Below, piece after piece: positions 14,201 through 26,099 of a stretch of 64,000 nucleotides of DNA. This DNA is from Styela clava. Lineage: Eukaryota > Chordata > Ascidiacea > Stolidobranchia > Styelidae. Both the position numbers and the translations under genes were made by a program. The stretch is taken from positions 8,184,001 to 8,248,000 of the forward strand of contig NC_135261.1 of the NCBI RefSeq assembly GCF_964204865.1, written 5' to 3'. The notes below the pieces were generated by a model that worked only from the letters and a program-made list of their open reading frames with translations, had not been told where the DNA came from and did not search any database. Position 1 is the first letter of the stretch; the number at the start of each line of letters is the position of its first letter.

Positions 14201-17200
14201 ATTTAATGGACATAAATGGGAATATATACCGGTAACTATGTTTTTGATATGGGTATGTAATGCGAGCCTGGAACTCAGTAAGCAGACTATGTGCTGTTCC
14301 ATTTCCCATGCAATGGTGATTATCGTAAGGTTATTTTGACTAACGCTACCAATAGATTGTAGCCCGACACTACATAGAGGTACGCCTTCAAAACGGCAAA
14401 GAAAGTCAAGAAGATAACCGTGTGTTTATAAAATATAGAATTGCGATATTGAAAGATATTATACTTTTGTTCAAAAGACATACTACCTGTTGAAATGGCA
14501 TCTTTTATAAGAAAGGCTTTGATGATGTATTTCAATTAATAAAATAATAACTTAAAACTGGGGAGATAGAACATATATATTTTTGCTGTTGACTGGTGCC
14601 TACATCGTAGCTGCACGTCAGCATATCATAAATGTGTAATTGAAGGCAAATTAATTTCATGCATGATCTTAGTAAATTATATTGTGTCCAGCGATAATAT
14701 AGCTCAAATTTTGACCGAAACTGTATATTTTTCATGTTTCTGCATGAAGATTGATCACAGTTTTTATACTTACTATTCGAATTACTATAGCACAGAGTAT
14801 TAATATACTTACTTATGCATTCAGGGTATTCATTATCCCATTTTAAAAGGTGTGTTTCATACTCTTCCATGCATGTTGATATTTCAGAACCAACAATATC
14901 ATAAGCATGTCCACAACTAAATTGGCAAACCGATCCTAAAAATTTCATATCACTGCAGATAACAAATCCATTTGTTGGCGCTTTCGGATTGGATGAACAT
15001 TCTTTTCCTAGTAAACGGCAACAAAATAAATGAAAATTATGTATAAAAAATATGCGAACGAAGCTCACGTTGTTGCAGTCTTTTTATGTCATCGATTCAA
15101 ATAAAACACGGAGATATGCAAACGAATACAGCTTACTTATACATTCGGGAGCAGCTCTGTCCCAAGATAGCTTCCCATTTCCATCTTCTGAACATATTGT
15201 GAGCTGGTTTCCATTTCTGTGATAATCCTTCTCACAAGTGAACTCACATACCGAGCCTAGAAAATCTTTTTCTGAACATTTCAGCTCTCCGTTCAGTGGG
15301 GCATCTGGCGGGTTGCCACAGCGTTTTCCTAAACAATACAATTTTGAAAAAACATTTAGATGAATATTACTGTCGGAGAAACAAAGTCAGTAATAGATGT
15401 AAGTTTCCCCAAACATCGACTTCCTCGAGCATTTCCCCAGCAATGGATAATCTACAAGACATTGACAGTGACGTACAAATTGCAATTTATAATTTGCCCA
15501 GACACTTTTTTACACTCCAGCACTCAGACTCTCGTGCATGATAATAAACACGGATATTTTTTGTAGTTTCGAACTTCATCTCTCAGTTTCAGCCCGCTAT
15601 GGTTTACAAAAGAGTTTTAGTTTAGTTGCAATAATCGAAAACATGGTTTTAAATTTAGTTGACGCCACTTTTATAGATAGGCTGCTTGAATATTTAAAAC
15701 AAAATGGTAATTTTGAAGAGCTTATTAGTGTATCTACAGAAAACACACACACAAAATGAACATAGTAAATATTGCAATGGTAGAGTTTAAGAAGATATTT
15801 TGGGTCAGAGAAACATACATTGGATATTATGGAAACATTGTACTTTGGCTAGAGGGCGCAAACTAGCTGTTGTGAAATCCCGCACGTTTGTGTGCCCTCC
15901 ATGCAAATGCGTTTCGATTATTGAAATATTCACCGATATCCGCTTACAGTCTTAGCTAATCGTTGTGGCTTGGGATGTACAGATTATTACGGATCAGCAT
16001 ATGAACTATTGCTCATATTTAAAAAAAAATATACAGACATGTAGGAACATGAATTTCTTCCAATTTTCAACTTTTTAGAGTTAGACGAAAAATGTCGTAC
16101 GCACTTTTACACTCGGGCGTCTCTTCATCCCAATGAGGCATGTCGTCAGACTTTCCTTCTATACATGTCGAAGATCCTGCACCGATCAAGTAATAGGATT
16201 CATCACACGAGAAAGAACAGACTGATCCCAGATAATGACCATCATTGCAATAAGTGCCGCCATTCGGTGGTGGTTTCGGTAAAGATTTGCAGTATTTTCC
16301 TGAAATATTATACATATAAAATTAGGTTTAGGATTCAGTTTGGTCTTTTGCATTGGGCTACAAGAGCTGACCACTTACTCTTGCAAGCTGGTGTTTTTTC
16401 ACTCCATGACGGATATTTTTTCGTAGTTTTTTCTCCTGTCAGCTCTGAGTATTGAATGTTTGTGCAAACGGTAATAACCGGTCCCATCAGATAAAAATTT
16501 TCGTCACAAAAGAATTCACAAATTGAATTCATGAACTTCCCGTCGGTACACACCATGTAGCCGTTCGATGGAAATCTAGGTGAATTTCGACATTCTTTTC
16601 CTGGAAAATATTTAGAAAATTTTGCAACAATCAAACGAAATTATGCGAACTAACATGACGCGAAAACACTTTATAAGGCGGCGAACATATCAAAACGGCT
16701 TCGACTCACCATTACATATAAATCTCATTTGTATCAGGCATTACTCACAACACAAAGCGACAAAGAACTTGAGCGACGTTAACATTATTATTTAAAAATA
16801 AATGATCAAAATTGTAAAATATTCCTATTTGTTTTGTCTACTTCTATTACTGTTGAATCTAAGTATTTCTACAGTAATAGGTTTAGTGAAAGTATATGTG
16901 TAAATTAAGAACTCTCTGAAAATATCTGAGCATCCATTCAGATTAAATATATAATTATATCAATGCATTTCTGAACAACGAGCATATTTACTTTTACAAG
17001 ATGGTGCTTCATAATCCCAGTGTGGATTTGAATACATTGATCCCTCTACGCACAAGACCTCAGTCGGTCCAACCAACTCATATTCGTCGCCACAAGTGAA
17101 AATACAATTCGAATCAACAAAATCTTCATCTGAACATGTAATATTCCCGTACTTTGGTGCACTTAGTTGGTTATCACAGCGCTTTCCTGTAATATCAAAT

Positions 17201-19329
17201 CAATTTAGGAAGTGTTATGGACAGTGTTGGGTAATTGCAAAAAATATATTCTGTAAGCAATATATCGTGAAATGAATGATGAATGAATGAAATTTGATCT
17301 GCTCTCCCATTCGTTTTTTACCGAATTGACACTGATACGTACGTTCACAATATTGTCCACCGGTTGTCCAAATTCCTTCATCACCGCCAGACTCAGCAGC
17401 TTGACAAATTGATAATTCCGGCCCTACTAGTCGATATCCGGACTTGCAGGAAAAACTGAATGAGAATTTAACAGAATTAGATAATCAAACTGTAATTTCA
17501 AATTTTGACGCATTTCTGACATATCTACCTGCAAATACTCCCAACGTATTTTTCATTGGAACATATGTAATTTCCATGTTGTATTAGTTTCAAATCTGGA
17601 CAAATAGATGATTCGCACGTAGCTGGAGCATATGTCCATCGTTTGTTATCTTCTGCAAATGATAAGGAATTAATTTTAAAAAGCAATTTTCTGATAAACT
17701 TAGCTGTATAACTTATTGTCAACAGTTGCATATACACATATATTATTTTTACTCACGGCATTTTGAGACTGAAGATCCACTTATGTAATATCCACGTTTG
17801 CATTCAGAAGTACAGACACTTCCTACGTTGCTTCCATCACTACAATGAATCTTCCCGTTCTCAGGCTGTGGGAGAGATGGAAAACACGTCGGTGGCTCTA
17901 AAGTAAAAGAAAGGTTGGAATACAGTATCAAAAATGATACCAATTAAATACTTGTAAATGTGCACAAAAAAAGACAAAATGAGGGTAATAGTGAGTAAAA
18001 TGGAGGAAAAATATGGCTTGCATCCAAAGGTACGACAAACAGATCCTGAATCCCTCTGGGAAAAGGAATGGCTGAGAGCTAACCTTCCATTGTCAAGCAT
18101 TTCAAATCGCCTCTGTTACACTCATCACCCTCACAGCAACATCGACAAACGGTATCTGGATATTTCGGATTACATTGAGTCATGGCCCATGCTTCTTTTG
18201 AGTTCTGAAAAAAATTAGTATGACGAGTGAAAAAGACAGTACGATATTTCTGCTTGCCACCACAGTCTGTATTTATTGCCTTTGAATTACGGTGAACCAA
18301 TTCAAATATCATTAAAAAGCATAGCACACCTATTCAGAAATGCGTGCTAGATTCGGAACTTCAGTGGGTAACTAACCTACTTCTACAGAAATTTGTTACC
18401 TGGAGTTGATTTTGCGCACAAGCGTGAGATTGCTTACAAAATTTAAAAACTTTTATTTGAGATGAAAGCTGCCAACCTCCATTGTATCGAACTACCATTT
18501 CGCACGAGTCCTGGAAAGGGAAATTGAAATTGAAAACTTGAAATTGAAGTCTAATTTGATAACACAGTAAATGCAAGCAAGCCTTGCAAACAACACAGGT
18601 GTCATACTTTTGAAATTATTCAAACGTACGATGTAAATTGGCGATATGTATACTGAGTTGTTTATATTTATGATCGAGAGAAATTTTATTCAGTAAAAAT
18701 GTATTATGTCAACTCTAAGTATCCGTAAACTCCAATTATTCATTAAAATACCTGATTTTCATCGCATAGAGTTATATTTCCAAGTCTATCACACTCTTCT
18801 ATGCTGTCAGCATTTTCACAAGTTAAACATCTTAAACCTACAAAACAAGAAGAAACATCAAATCAATTAAACAAGACTAAGTTTCCCAGTGTTAATTTCT
18901 CTCCCAAGCGCAGTTTTGTAATTGATGATTCGATTCTATAACTGATTACGGGCAAATTCGATATGATCCATATTATAGAAGCGAAGCCAAACACTGATCG
19001 TCACTGATTTTACGGCTTCTTCTAGTTTATATTTTAGTAATTGAGTTTTATTCATACAATGAGGATTTCGACTTGGTTTCTATTGTTCTAGTCATGTACA
19101 CTGGCCTCGGAGTTTTAGAAACAAAAAGATTCACGTTCTTTAGAATAGTTCTCTGGACCTCAAGTGCAGAGAATATGTATTGAGCCCGATAAAGATGAAA
19201 ACATTTGAACATAACAGACTTCTTTCTATTCATTTACATTTAATCATTTTAAGAAAATTACTTACCCTCGGTTAACGCAAATCCCAGTAGAATGTATGCC
19301 AAGAAGAGTATAATGATCCGGAAGTACAT
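11280..19329 (-). CDS. Secreted Ly6/uPAR-like + ten sushi + vWA domain protein
   Basis: Nineteen exons join without a phase break into about 978 aa: 19329-19266, 18837-18752, 18510-18400, 18204-18084, 17897-17757, 17652-17529, 17455-17343, 17186-16992, 16600-16379, 16299-16105, 15328-15137, 15007-14813, 14111-13914, 13578-13390, 13310-13125, 12838-12727, 12297-12146, 11941-11778, 11456-11280 (TAA). Residues 1-21 are a signal peptide (MYFRIIILFLAYILLGFALT). Residues 22-127 form a Ly6/uPAR-like three-finger domain, starting RCLTC and closing CCCEGDECN. Residues 128-777 are ten sushi/CCP modules; the first two share a split exon and the other eight are each one phase 1-1 exon. Residues 778-978 are a vWA domain with intact MIDAS (DSSSSIG, GTWTG, ITDGRSQD). 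There is no transmembrane segment, GPI tail or protease domain, so a soluble adhesion, recognition or complement-type role is inferred. Factor B has CCP and vWA but adds a serine protease, absent here. Exon edges are by eye. Confidence 0.88.
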
Positions 19330-20735
19330 TCTTTTTTCCACGAAGTTTATTAAAATCTTTATATATCAAAAACCAATAGGTTTCTAGTTACCTGCTTTAA
19401 TTAATATATAATACCGTTTAATATCAAGTCACGTTCTATTTCTACCAATGCGGGATTGTCTGTAATCCAGGACTCTATTTCTTTCTTATTGTTCAAATAA
19501 GAGCCTTCAGTGAAATAAATCCTTGTATTCTCGTCTAACCCGAATCTACACTGCGCCGATAAACTTCTTTACATGAAACTTTTCCAACATTGTCAATATC
19601 TGTGCTTTTATACAAAATAGAGTATCTATATTTACAGTTCAGTTTCACTAATAGTCCAATCATATCCTTGTTTAGATATAGCATTGATTTTATAACAAAT
19701 TTCTAATATATTTTTATAACAACACTTAGTTAGATGCCATAAAATCGACTTGTAACTGAACAAACAGTTTCTAAAACTAGTTGATGGACGATTCTCCGCA
19801 CATAAATGTGAGAATTTAGGAAATAATAAAATTGTTATGTTTTCAATTATCTTCTCGTAATATTACACATCAAAGGCGGAGAACGAAGTACGATTCTGCT
19901 AATTGAAATCGCAATAAAATTAGTGTCTTGTTAAATAATCTTACTTGTACTATTTCTTTATTTGGAAAAAATCGATTTTAGAACTTTTTTCTAAATCTAT
20001 ATTGGAGAACAAAAAAAAAAAAAATCGGCAATTTTTATTTAAATCTGTGGGCATCATACCTTATGACATCATGTATTATGACTTCTCGTATCACGTAATA
20101 ATGTCACTTCAAAATTGATCATTTCTGTAAAAAAAATTTGGTGAGTTTTTTAATCTTTCCGGGGGTCTTTGAATACCAGAATTACGATTTTCAATTCGAG
20201 TTCAGACGTAGAAATCATGTTATTTATCGGACATTGCTGTGAATTCTCCATTTGAAGTAAGGGTAGTCCGCGTTTCAAGTTTTACTAAAACAAGTTTGCA
20301 TCAAATTTACGTGATGCACTATGTCCAAGCTATAGAAAATCGGAGAGAATATGTCGAATCGGAAAAATATTGGGTACCCTGAAGCAGTTTGAGTCTGTAT
20401 GAATAGGGTCTCGTTCAAATATATATATACGGCGCTAGTTGCTAATTTAATTAAACGTAGAAATATTTAACACGGTCACACATATATCGTGTCCTTTTCT
20501 GATTTGTTTTCTTTGACTCTGCTTCTCTTAGATTAGACTGGGTTGGTTGCACCGCTATTCAAGATATACAAAATAAATAAAAAGATCTGAGTAATACTGG
20601 TTGGCAGCATCAGAGCCCATATATCTTACCATTAGTGGTATATTTATGATTTTGAATAGGACACATTAAAACTAAAGAGCGTTGCCCAAATGTATGGACA
20701 CGAAAGTCAGAACGAAGTTGTATCTAATGTTTTAC
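19330..20735. other. Upstream region of the sushi/vWA gene; no gene seen
   Basis: This must contain the minus-strand promoter of the sushi/vWA gene. No clear TATA box is placed directly before the start, and I see no other exon. Confidence 0.5.
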
Positions 20736-20891
20736 ATTTCCGGTAGTCTAACCACCAGATCAATGAGACGTGATCACGGAACCACGGCACGCAATCTTTA
20801 ATTTTGATGACGTCATCATTCGTTGTGAATGGAGATGGAAGTTTACGGCAGGATATGGCTCGAATAATATGATCTTCTATATCGACATCAC
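20736..20891 (-). CDS. Candidate isolated phase 1-1 exon
   Basis: This is a 156-nt frame with an acceptor (TTCTTAG) and a donor (GTAAAA), open throughout and symmetric in phase. It reads DVDIEDHIIRAISCRKLPS and later PWFRDHVSLIWWLDYRK. The composition is protein-like, with two internal cysteines and a third completed at the splice junction. No family is recognised and no neighbouring exon could be joined. The stretch contains a palindromic TGACGTCA. It may be an orphan exon of an unseen gene or part of a repeat. Confidence 0.28.
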
Positions 20892-22008
20892 CTAAGAATA
20901 ACATTGGAAATTCATGTTAGATGTTTCATTTATTATACCCAAATTATATAACATTGACTTGACGGTAATCACGATAACACGGATTTCGATTGTGGCACCT
21001 TCATTGCATGAAGGCAAAATGGCGCTAATGCAAATTGGCAATATTTAGACATCAATTGTCTAAATGTGGCTTCGTCTTCCAATATCTGATTGAAATGTTG
21101 TGATATGAAAGTTATTTACAAAGTTTCATATTTTCGATTAAATCTTAATAATGATGATAAAAAAAAATATAGCCACGTTTCACTGAATAAAATATTTGAA
21201 TGTAGAAAATATATTTTCAATACCAAATCAAGTTTATTGATCTCGTCAAAACAGTTCCCATCTCTTGTGACACCAAGACACAAGCTTGTCCATGGGACAT
21301 ATTTTTCTGCCCATTCCATAGCAATTTATGCCACATCACATGGGATTCCCATTGGAATACAATTTAATAAAACCTATTAAATTTATGAAAATTTAGGTTT
21401 AGTGTCTACTAAATAGGACTACATGTACAAAGAGACATGAGAAACAAAACTTTAAAATTCAGAGGTAGTCTTCGACGCCAAAGGGCCTGTAAACCACAAA
21501 ATCATTCGAGTGTAACTTGATCGACAGGTACCCGCCTTCAGATCACAAAATGAAAAATTTTCTGGGTTATGTGGACACCATCCAAAACCTACTTGCCGAA
21601 ATTTCAACCTACAAGTTTCGTCCGAATGTGCAAGCCAGTTTCCCGGGAAATCCCGAAATGTTTTCGCGCTACAGAATTTCTCATTATTACCTATCACTTG
21701 TCTTACGCTTTACGCGCAACGATTTCTGACTCTGCACCATCATCATCTGAAATCCGCGCCGGTAAGGACATACTGTTAATTTTTTACGCACAAAACGTAA
21801 TATTATCTAAAATTGTTCAAATTGTCTTACGTGTCCCGCTTGTCCCAAATACCCCATGAGTACACTTGTCCCACCGTAAATACAAACGTGTCCCATCCCA
21901 TGGACCAATGGACGAACCTGCTGAGATACTTTTAGGCGGCGCATGTCAACAACCATAAGTTGTCGAGTCGGTATGATTGACTTACTTATATTCAGTCCTA
22001 TGGCAAGC

Positions 22009-22810
22009 TAAAGATATACCGATACCACTTTTGTCACCGATACCGATACCAACTAAAAACGCCCATATCGATATACCGATATTTGAAAACGGCCGATATT
22101 GCCGATACTATGCAATTATTGCCTCAAGTGTGCAGGGCAGACGGGTTAAAACAATAGTCGTTGGGCATTATTAATAGTGCACATCATTTCGGACCAAAAA
22201 AGAGAAATATCACATATATATATATATATTGAGAAATTGATGTTTGGGATCCAAATGCGTTACTTAATTCAGATGCGTTGAGCACTGGCGCTAGTGTTCA
22301 ATTAGAAAACTAATATGATTTGGCTACTGTTGGTGGTAAGTGTTTAGACTTCTTATCCAATCAAAATGATACATTGAGATACGTGCACAGGATATTGTGC
22401 CAATATATCGTCGTATTCTATAATATATCACAAACATCGGAAAATCCATTAATATTCGATTGATATATTTCTTCATAATTGCCATATAATATTAAAAGTT
22501 CAATATAAAAATTCGGCAGCAAAAATATACAAATTGACTGAGTCAGTTTGGTTGATAAATGACTAAATTCAGGTCAGAATCCGATTCCCGTTTCTACTAG
22601 CGGGGATGGGGACGTGCATGGCTAATAGTTCACGATCTATCGGAGCAAAAATAACTTTTAAGATCATGATTCTAAACTATTTTTTAAATCATTCTGGATC
22701 ATATTGAGAAAATAAACATATCGGAAATATCGGTCTAAATTCAGCCCATACCGATACACTACGGATACCGAAAATTTGGCCGATATTACCGATACCCGAT
22801 ACATCTCTAA
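22009..22810. mobile_element. Probable non-autonomous DNA transposon with CCGATACC-rich ends
   Basis: The left edge (TAAAGATATACCGATACC) and the reverse complement of the right edge (TAGAGATGTATCGGGTATCG) are imperfect inverted repeats. Both ends are dense in ATCGGTATCGG and GATATCGGCC motifs. The interior has an AT microsatellite and no long ORF. I could not find a clean target-site duplication, so the borders are approximate. Confidence 0.4.
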
Positions 22811-25333
22811 TAGCGACTCGACACGAGAACGTCGAACATCACGTTCGAGTTCCCTATCAGCAATTCATCATGAGACTTTACATTTGATTTACGAAAGCCA
22901 TTTAAAGATAGATTGATAACTCTGGGAACATTTCACCATATCACGGAGTAAGATTACAAATTGAATTCATAAAACAGAAAAGGATGATTGGAAACTCTTG
23001 TGAGCGGTAATTCTGAAACAACTGTTCGTTTTCGTTAAATATATACAACTTCTTGTATTAGGTATGGTTCATTTGGATGGTGTTTTATATTGCCTGACGA
23101 TATATCATTTGAAAGATATATATTTTGCATTGAAGACATTTATGCTAAAGCTGAAATACAGGTGTGGTGTAATACGCCTGGAAATATTTTAAATATTAGA
23201 TTAGCGCAACTTCCAAACCAAATTTAATGAAACTATTCGCAGTATAAGTTTTCAAAACAAAATGTTTATATTACTTTGAAATGTAATAATATTTTATCTA
23301 TATTTTCGTAGTCGCCATATAATACCGTTCACTAAAGTACCAGATTACAAGTACTTGACTTCTAATTTATAATGCTTGATATCTATGTTGGTGATTTCCA
23401 ATCCGTTCGAGATTGATAATGACCTCTAAACTCATAATGCAAAATATACGTTCCATTCTTGTTGTGTTAGAAAAATCAAATTCTAAACAATAATATCAGA
23501 TGTTTATGTTGAGTGGCAATTGGAAGTTATCAGGCTATTTTCCAGGGTCCATACTGAGGATACGCATAAGCATGAATACATATTTCTCTATAGGTCTGAT
23601 GCGTTAGTTGTTCACCTATTAAGTATGCCATGATTCACTCCAATGTCTACTTATACGAATCTCATTTTGGATGGACGAAGACTTATTATAGCACTTCAGA
23701 TTAATAATGATATCGGATATATTCATTCATGTACAAGAGAAAAAATTCTTCAATAAAAACTTCATCAAAATAAACCTTATAAATAACTATGTGTCAAACT
23801 ATATATAATAGAACGTTTAGTAATTTACTCTTTAGCTGCTACACCCAATGGTCGCAATGGGTAAGTTAGCTTTCAAGAAAGGAATTTTATTTTTATTACC
23901 TGACATTATATTTGTTGCCGTGATGTAGTTAAATACTTTTGGGCGATCGACTGATACAGTTACGTATGGTTTTAGCATAGCATTGAATTTCGAAACGATT
24001 ATTTTAAGTTTTGAGAACGTTGCACCATTCGTTTTTAGTATTATAGCCAATAAAATACGTTTCCAACATTAAAAATAAAAATTAAGAGAATCGTATGCTA
24101 TAAAAAAAAATTTCAATCTGACTTCGCAACTCAGAAGAGCGCTGAATTTAAATAAAGAAACTAGCTATTTATTAACAATAGGATTTAGAAGTCCAGATTA
24201 AGGGAACTTAATAATAGTTTATGGAACGTAACTCAATTAGGGCGCATTCAATTTCATTGCCAATTGCAAAGCGACCTTTAATATCTAACGTTCAACTAGC
24301 CGCCGTGTACTCAAAGGTGATCATTTGCGTCGCTGAATTAGAATACCAGAATTGAAAGAACGAATTACAATAATGTTCAAGCACGAAACATGGATATATA
24401 TTATAAAACAAGTATTTTCCATCTCTGGTTCATTCATGATTGCAGACATAGCTTAAATATATCGCCGACGTCTTCACGTTTAAATATCGGTTACAGGTCA
24501 TTTCTAATTAATTTTATTAAACTGTCTTGAAAAGAAATCCCTATTTTTTCTCTATGTAAAAGAAGAATGGAAATATTTAACGTTTAACGATGGTATATAA
24601 TCTCTGGAAAGGTTGAGATCGCAGGATTCATTCATTTGAGTTGTAGGAATGATTTTCAACGCGTGGATTATGCAAGAAATGAATATTTTATGTGGCTTTT
24701 ATGTGGCCTATATGTGGCTACTTGAAATTATTGAAAGAAAATCAAATTAAAATATGAGTTATTTACTTTATAAACCATGCGTTATAATGCATTAGCTCGA
24801 AACTACTTTGCTAAATCCTAATTTATTTTAAATTGCGGCAAAATTCAATTTTTGTAACGTGTATTTGCAGAACTAAATGCAGAAAAATAACGTCAATGAT
24901 TTTAACAAAAATTTGAAATAAAGCAATTTTTAAGTAAAGTCAAACTCTGATGGAGGCTTTAATGGAGGCAAATTTGCTAATTTGAACGATTTCAATTTGC
25001 GATTTAATTAATATAAATATTCTGCCATTAGAAAATAGTTTATCAAAAATAAAACAAAAAAGTAATATATAAATAAACCGAATTTGACATGATATGAAGG
25101 TGAGAGTCATTGAATTGAATAAAAAATTGCCTAAATCCATCAGTTTTGATGCTTAATTAACAGTATTAGTTAAAATTGGAATACCAAAAGGTTTACTACA
25201 TTAAAAAGGTAGTAGGTTTTTAGAAAATTCCTCGTAGAAAAATTCGAATATGTGCAAGATAACAGGTGGTGTTAATTTTTATTATCGATAAAGAGTAACG
25301 TTAAGTTTTATTTCATCTACCGCATTGTTTTGG

Positions 25334-25354
25334 CGCACGTTGCATTAACGTGCG
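25334..25354. repeat. Perfect 8-bp inverted repeat (hairpin)
   Basis: CGCACGTT and AACGTGCG are separated by a five-base loop, about 750 bp before the LARP6 start. Its arms are more GC-rich than the surroundings. The function is unknown. Confidence 0.6.
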
Positions 25355-25643
25355 TATTACCGTATTATCTTTCTATTGATATAAATGGCAACATTACTGC
25401 AATTAATTACACCTAGTTATTATCGACCAAAAACGAGAATAATTATTGAAAGATGTTCTGGCATTACTTCAGAGAATAAATTCATTAATTGTTTGAGCCC
25501 TTTAGCCCCTCAGGTATATTATCTGATGAAATAGAGGGTAAGAAAATAACATTTCATCTCTTACTTGGGGTTATTCGTATGAGGTAAACGAAGAAGTAAT
25601 TTTTATATTTTAGCAGAGTATCCCGCGGCAGATTATTTCTGAA

Positions 25644-25754
25644 ATGACGGACAATTTGTCTGGATATACTAATGTTAGTAGAAAAGATCCAGAGTACATA
25701 GAGACAGATATGCCTGAGATTAACTGTGAATTTTCAAGTTATAGATATTGTTGA
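25644..25754 (+). CDS. Small ORF of 36 aa upstream of LARP6
   Basis: An ATG begins 36 codons to TGA with balanced, protein-like composition (MTDNLSGYTNV, KDPEYIETDMPEI). It follows a pyrimidine-rich acceptor-like site (TTTTATATTTTAG) at about 25614. It may be an alternative first exon of LARP6, an upstream ORF, or a separate short peptide. A chance ORF is also possible. Confidence 0.28.
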   Translation: MTDNLSGYTNVSRKDPEYIETDMPEINCEFSSYRYC

Positions 25755-26032
25755 GTGTTTGGAGAATGACCAACTCGAGTACTTCAAAACTGTCAACTGT
25801 CAAAATGGCTGGTGGCTCTTAACTATTTACTTCTTCAGAGCGTATTATATTTACTCATATTAGGTTTTTGTTTTTATATTTCATATTAGATTTTTGGAAA
25901 TTGAAATAGGAATCGTTACCAACGTTTATTTTTCTGTTTAGTTTTAGGCGTGGCATCTTACAAAACTCGCTTGTCTACCATACAAACGATAATCGAGAAT
26001 CAAGAATACACATCCCATTATTAGGTTGCATT

Positions 26033-26055
26033 TCTTAACTCTTTTTTTCTTCCAG
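26033..26055 (+). promoter_or_regulatory. Splice acceptor in the LARP6 5' leader (cis or spliced-leader)
   Basis: A long pyrimidine tract ending CTTCCAG lies 44 bases before the LARP6 ATG. It would accept either a 5' UTR intron or a trans-spliced leader, the latter being common in tunicates. Sequence alone cannot tell which. Confidence 0.45.
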
Positions 26056-26099
26056 TTTTATATTTCTAGTTAAATTATTTTTATAATAAATTATCAAAA

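Larger units (their letters stand above)
20892..25643. other. Intergenic region, repeats, no supported gene
   Basis: The region holds a probable DNA transposon (22009-22810), a short hairpin (25334-25354) and many short ORFs without convincing splice partners. A frame at 23886-24050 on the minus strand ends at a good donor (GTAATA) but opens with TTG. Confidence 0.45.

Noticed and set aside
22203..22231. CRISPR or satellite array in AT-rich repeats
   Set aside because: Only simple AT microsatellites; no spaced repeats, and the genome is eukaryotic.
23832..24050. Minus-strand ORF ending at a good donor
   Set aside because: It starts at TTG, no acceptor-linked partner was found, and its composition is not distinctive.
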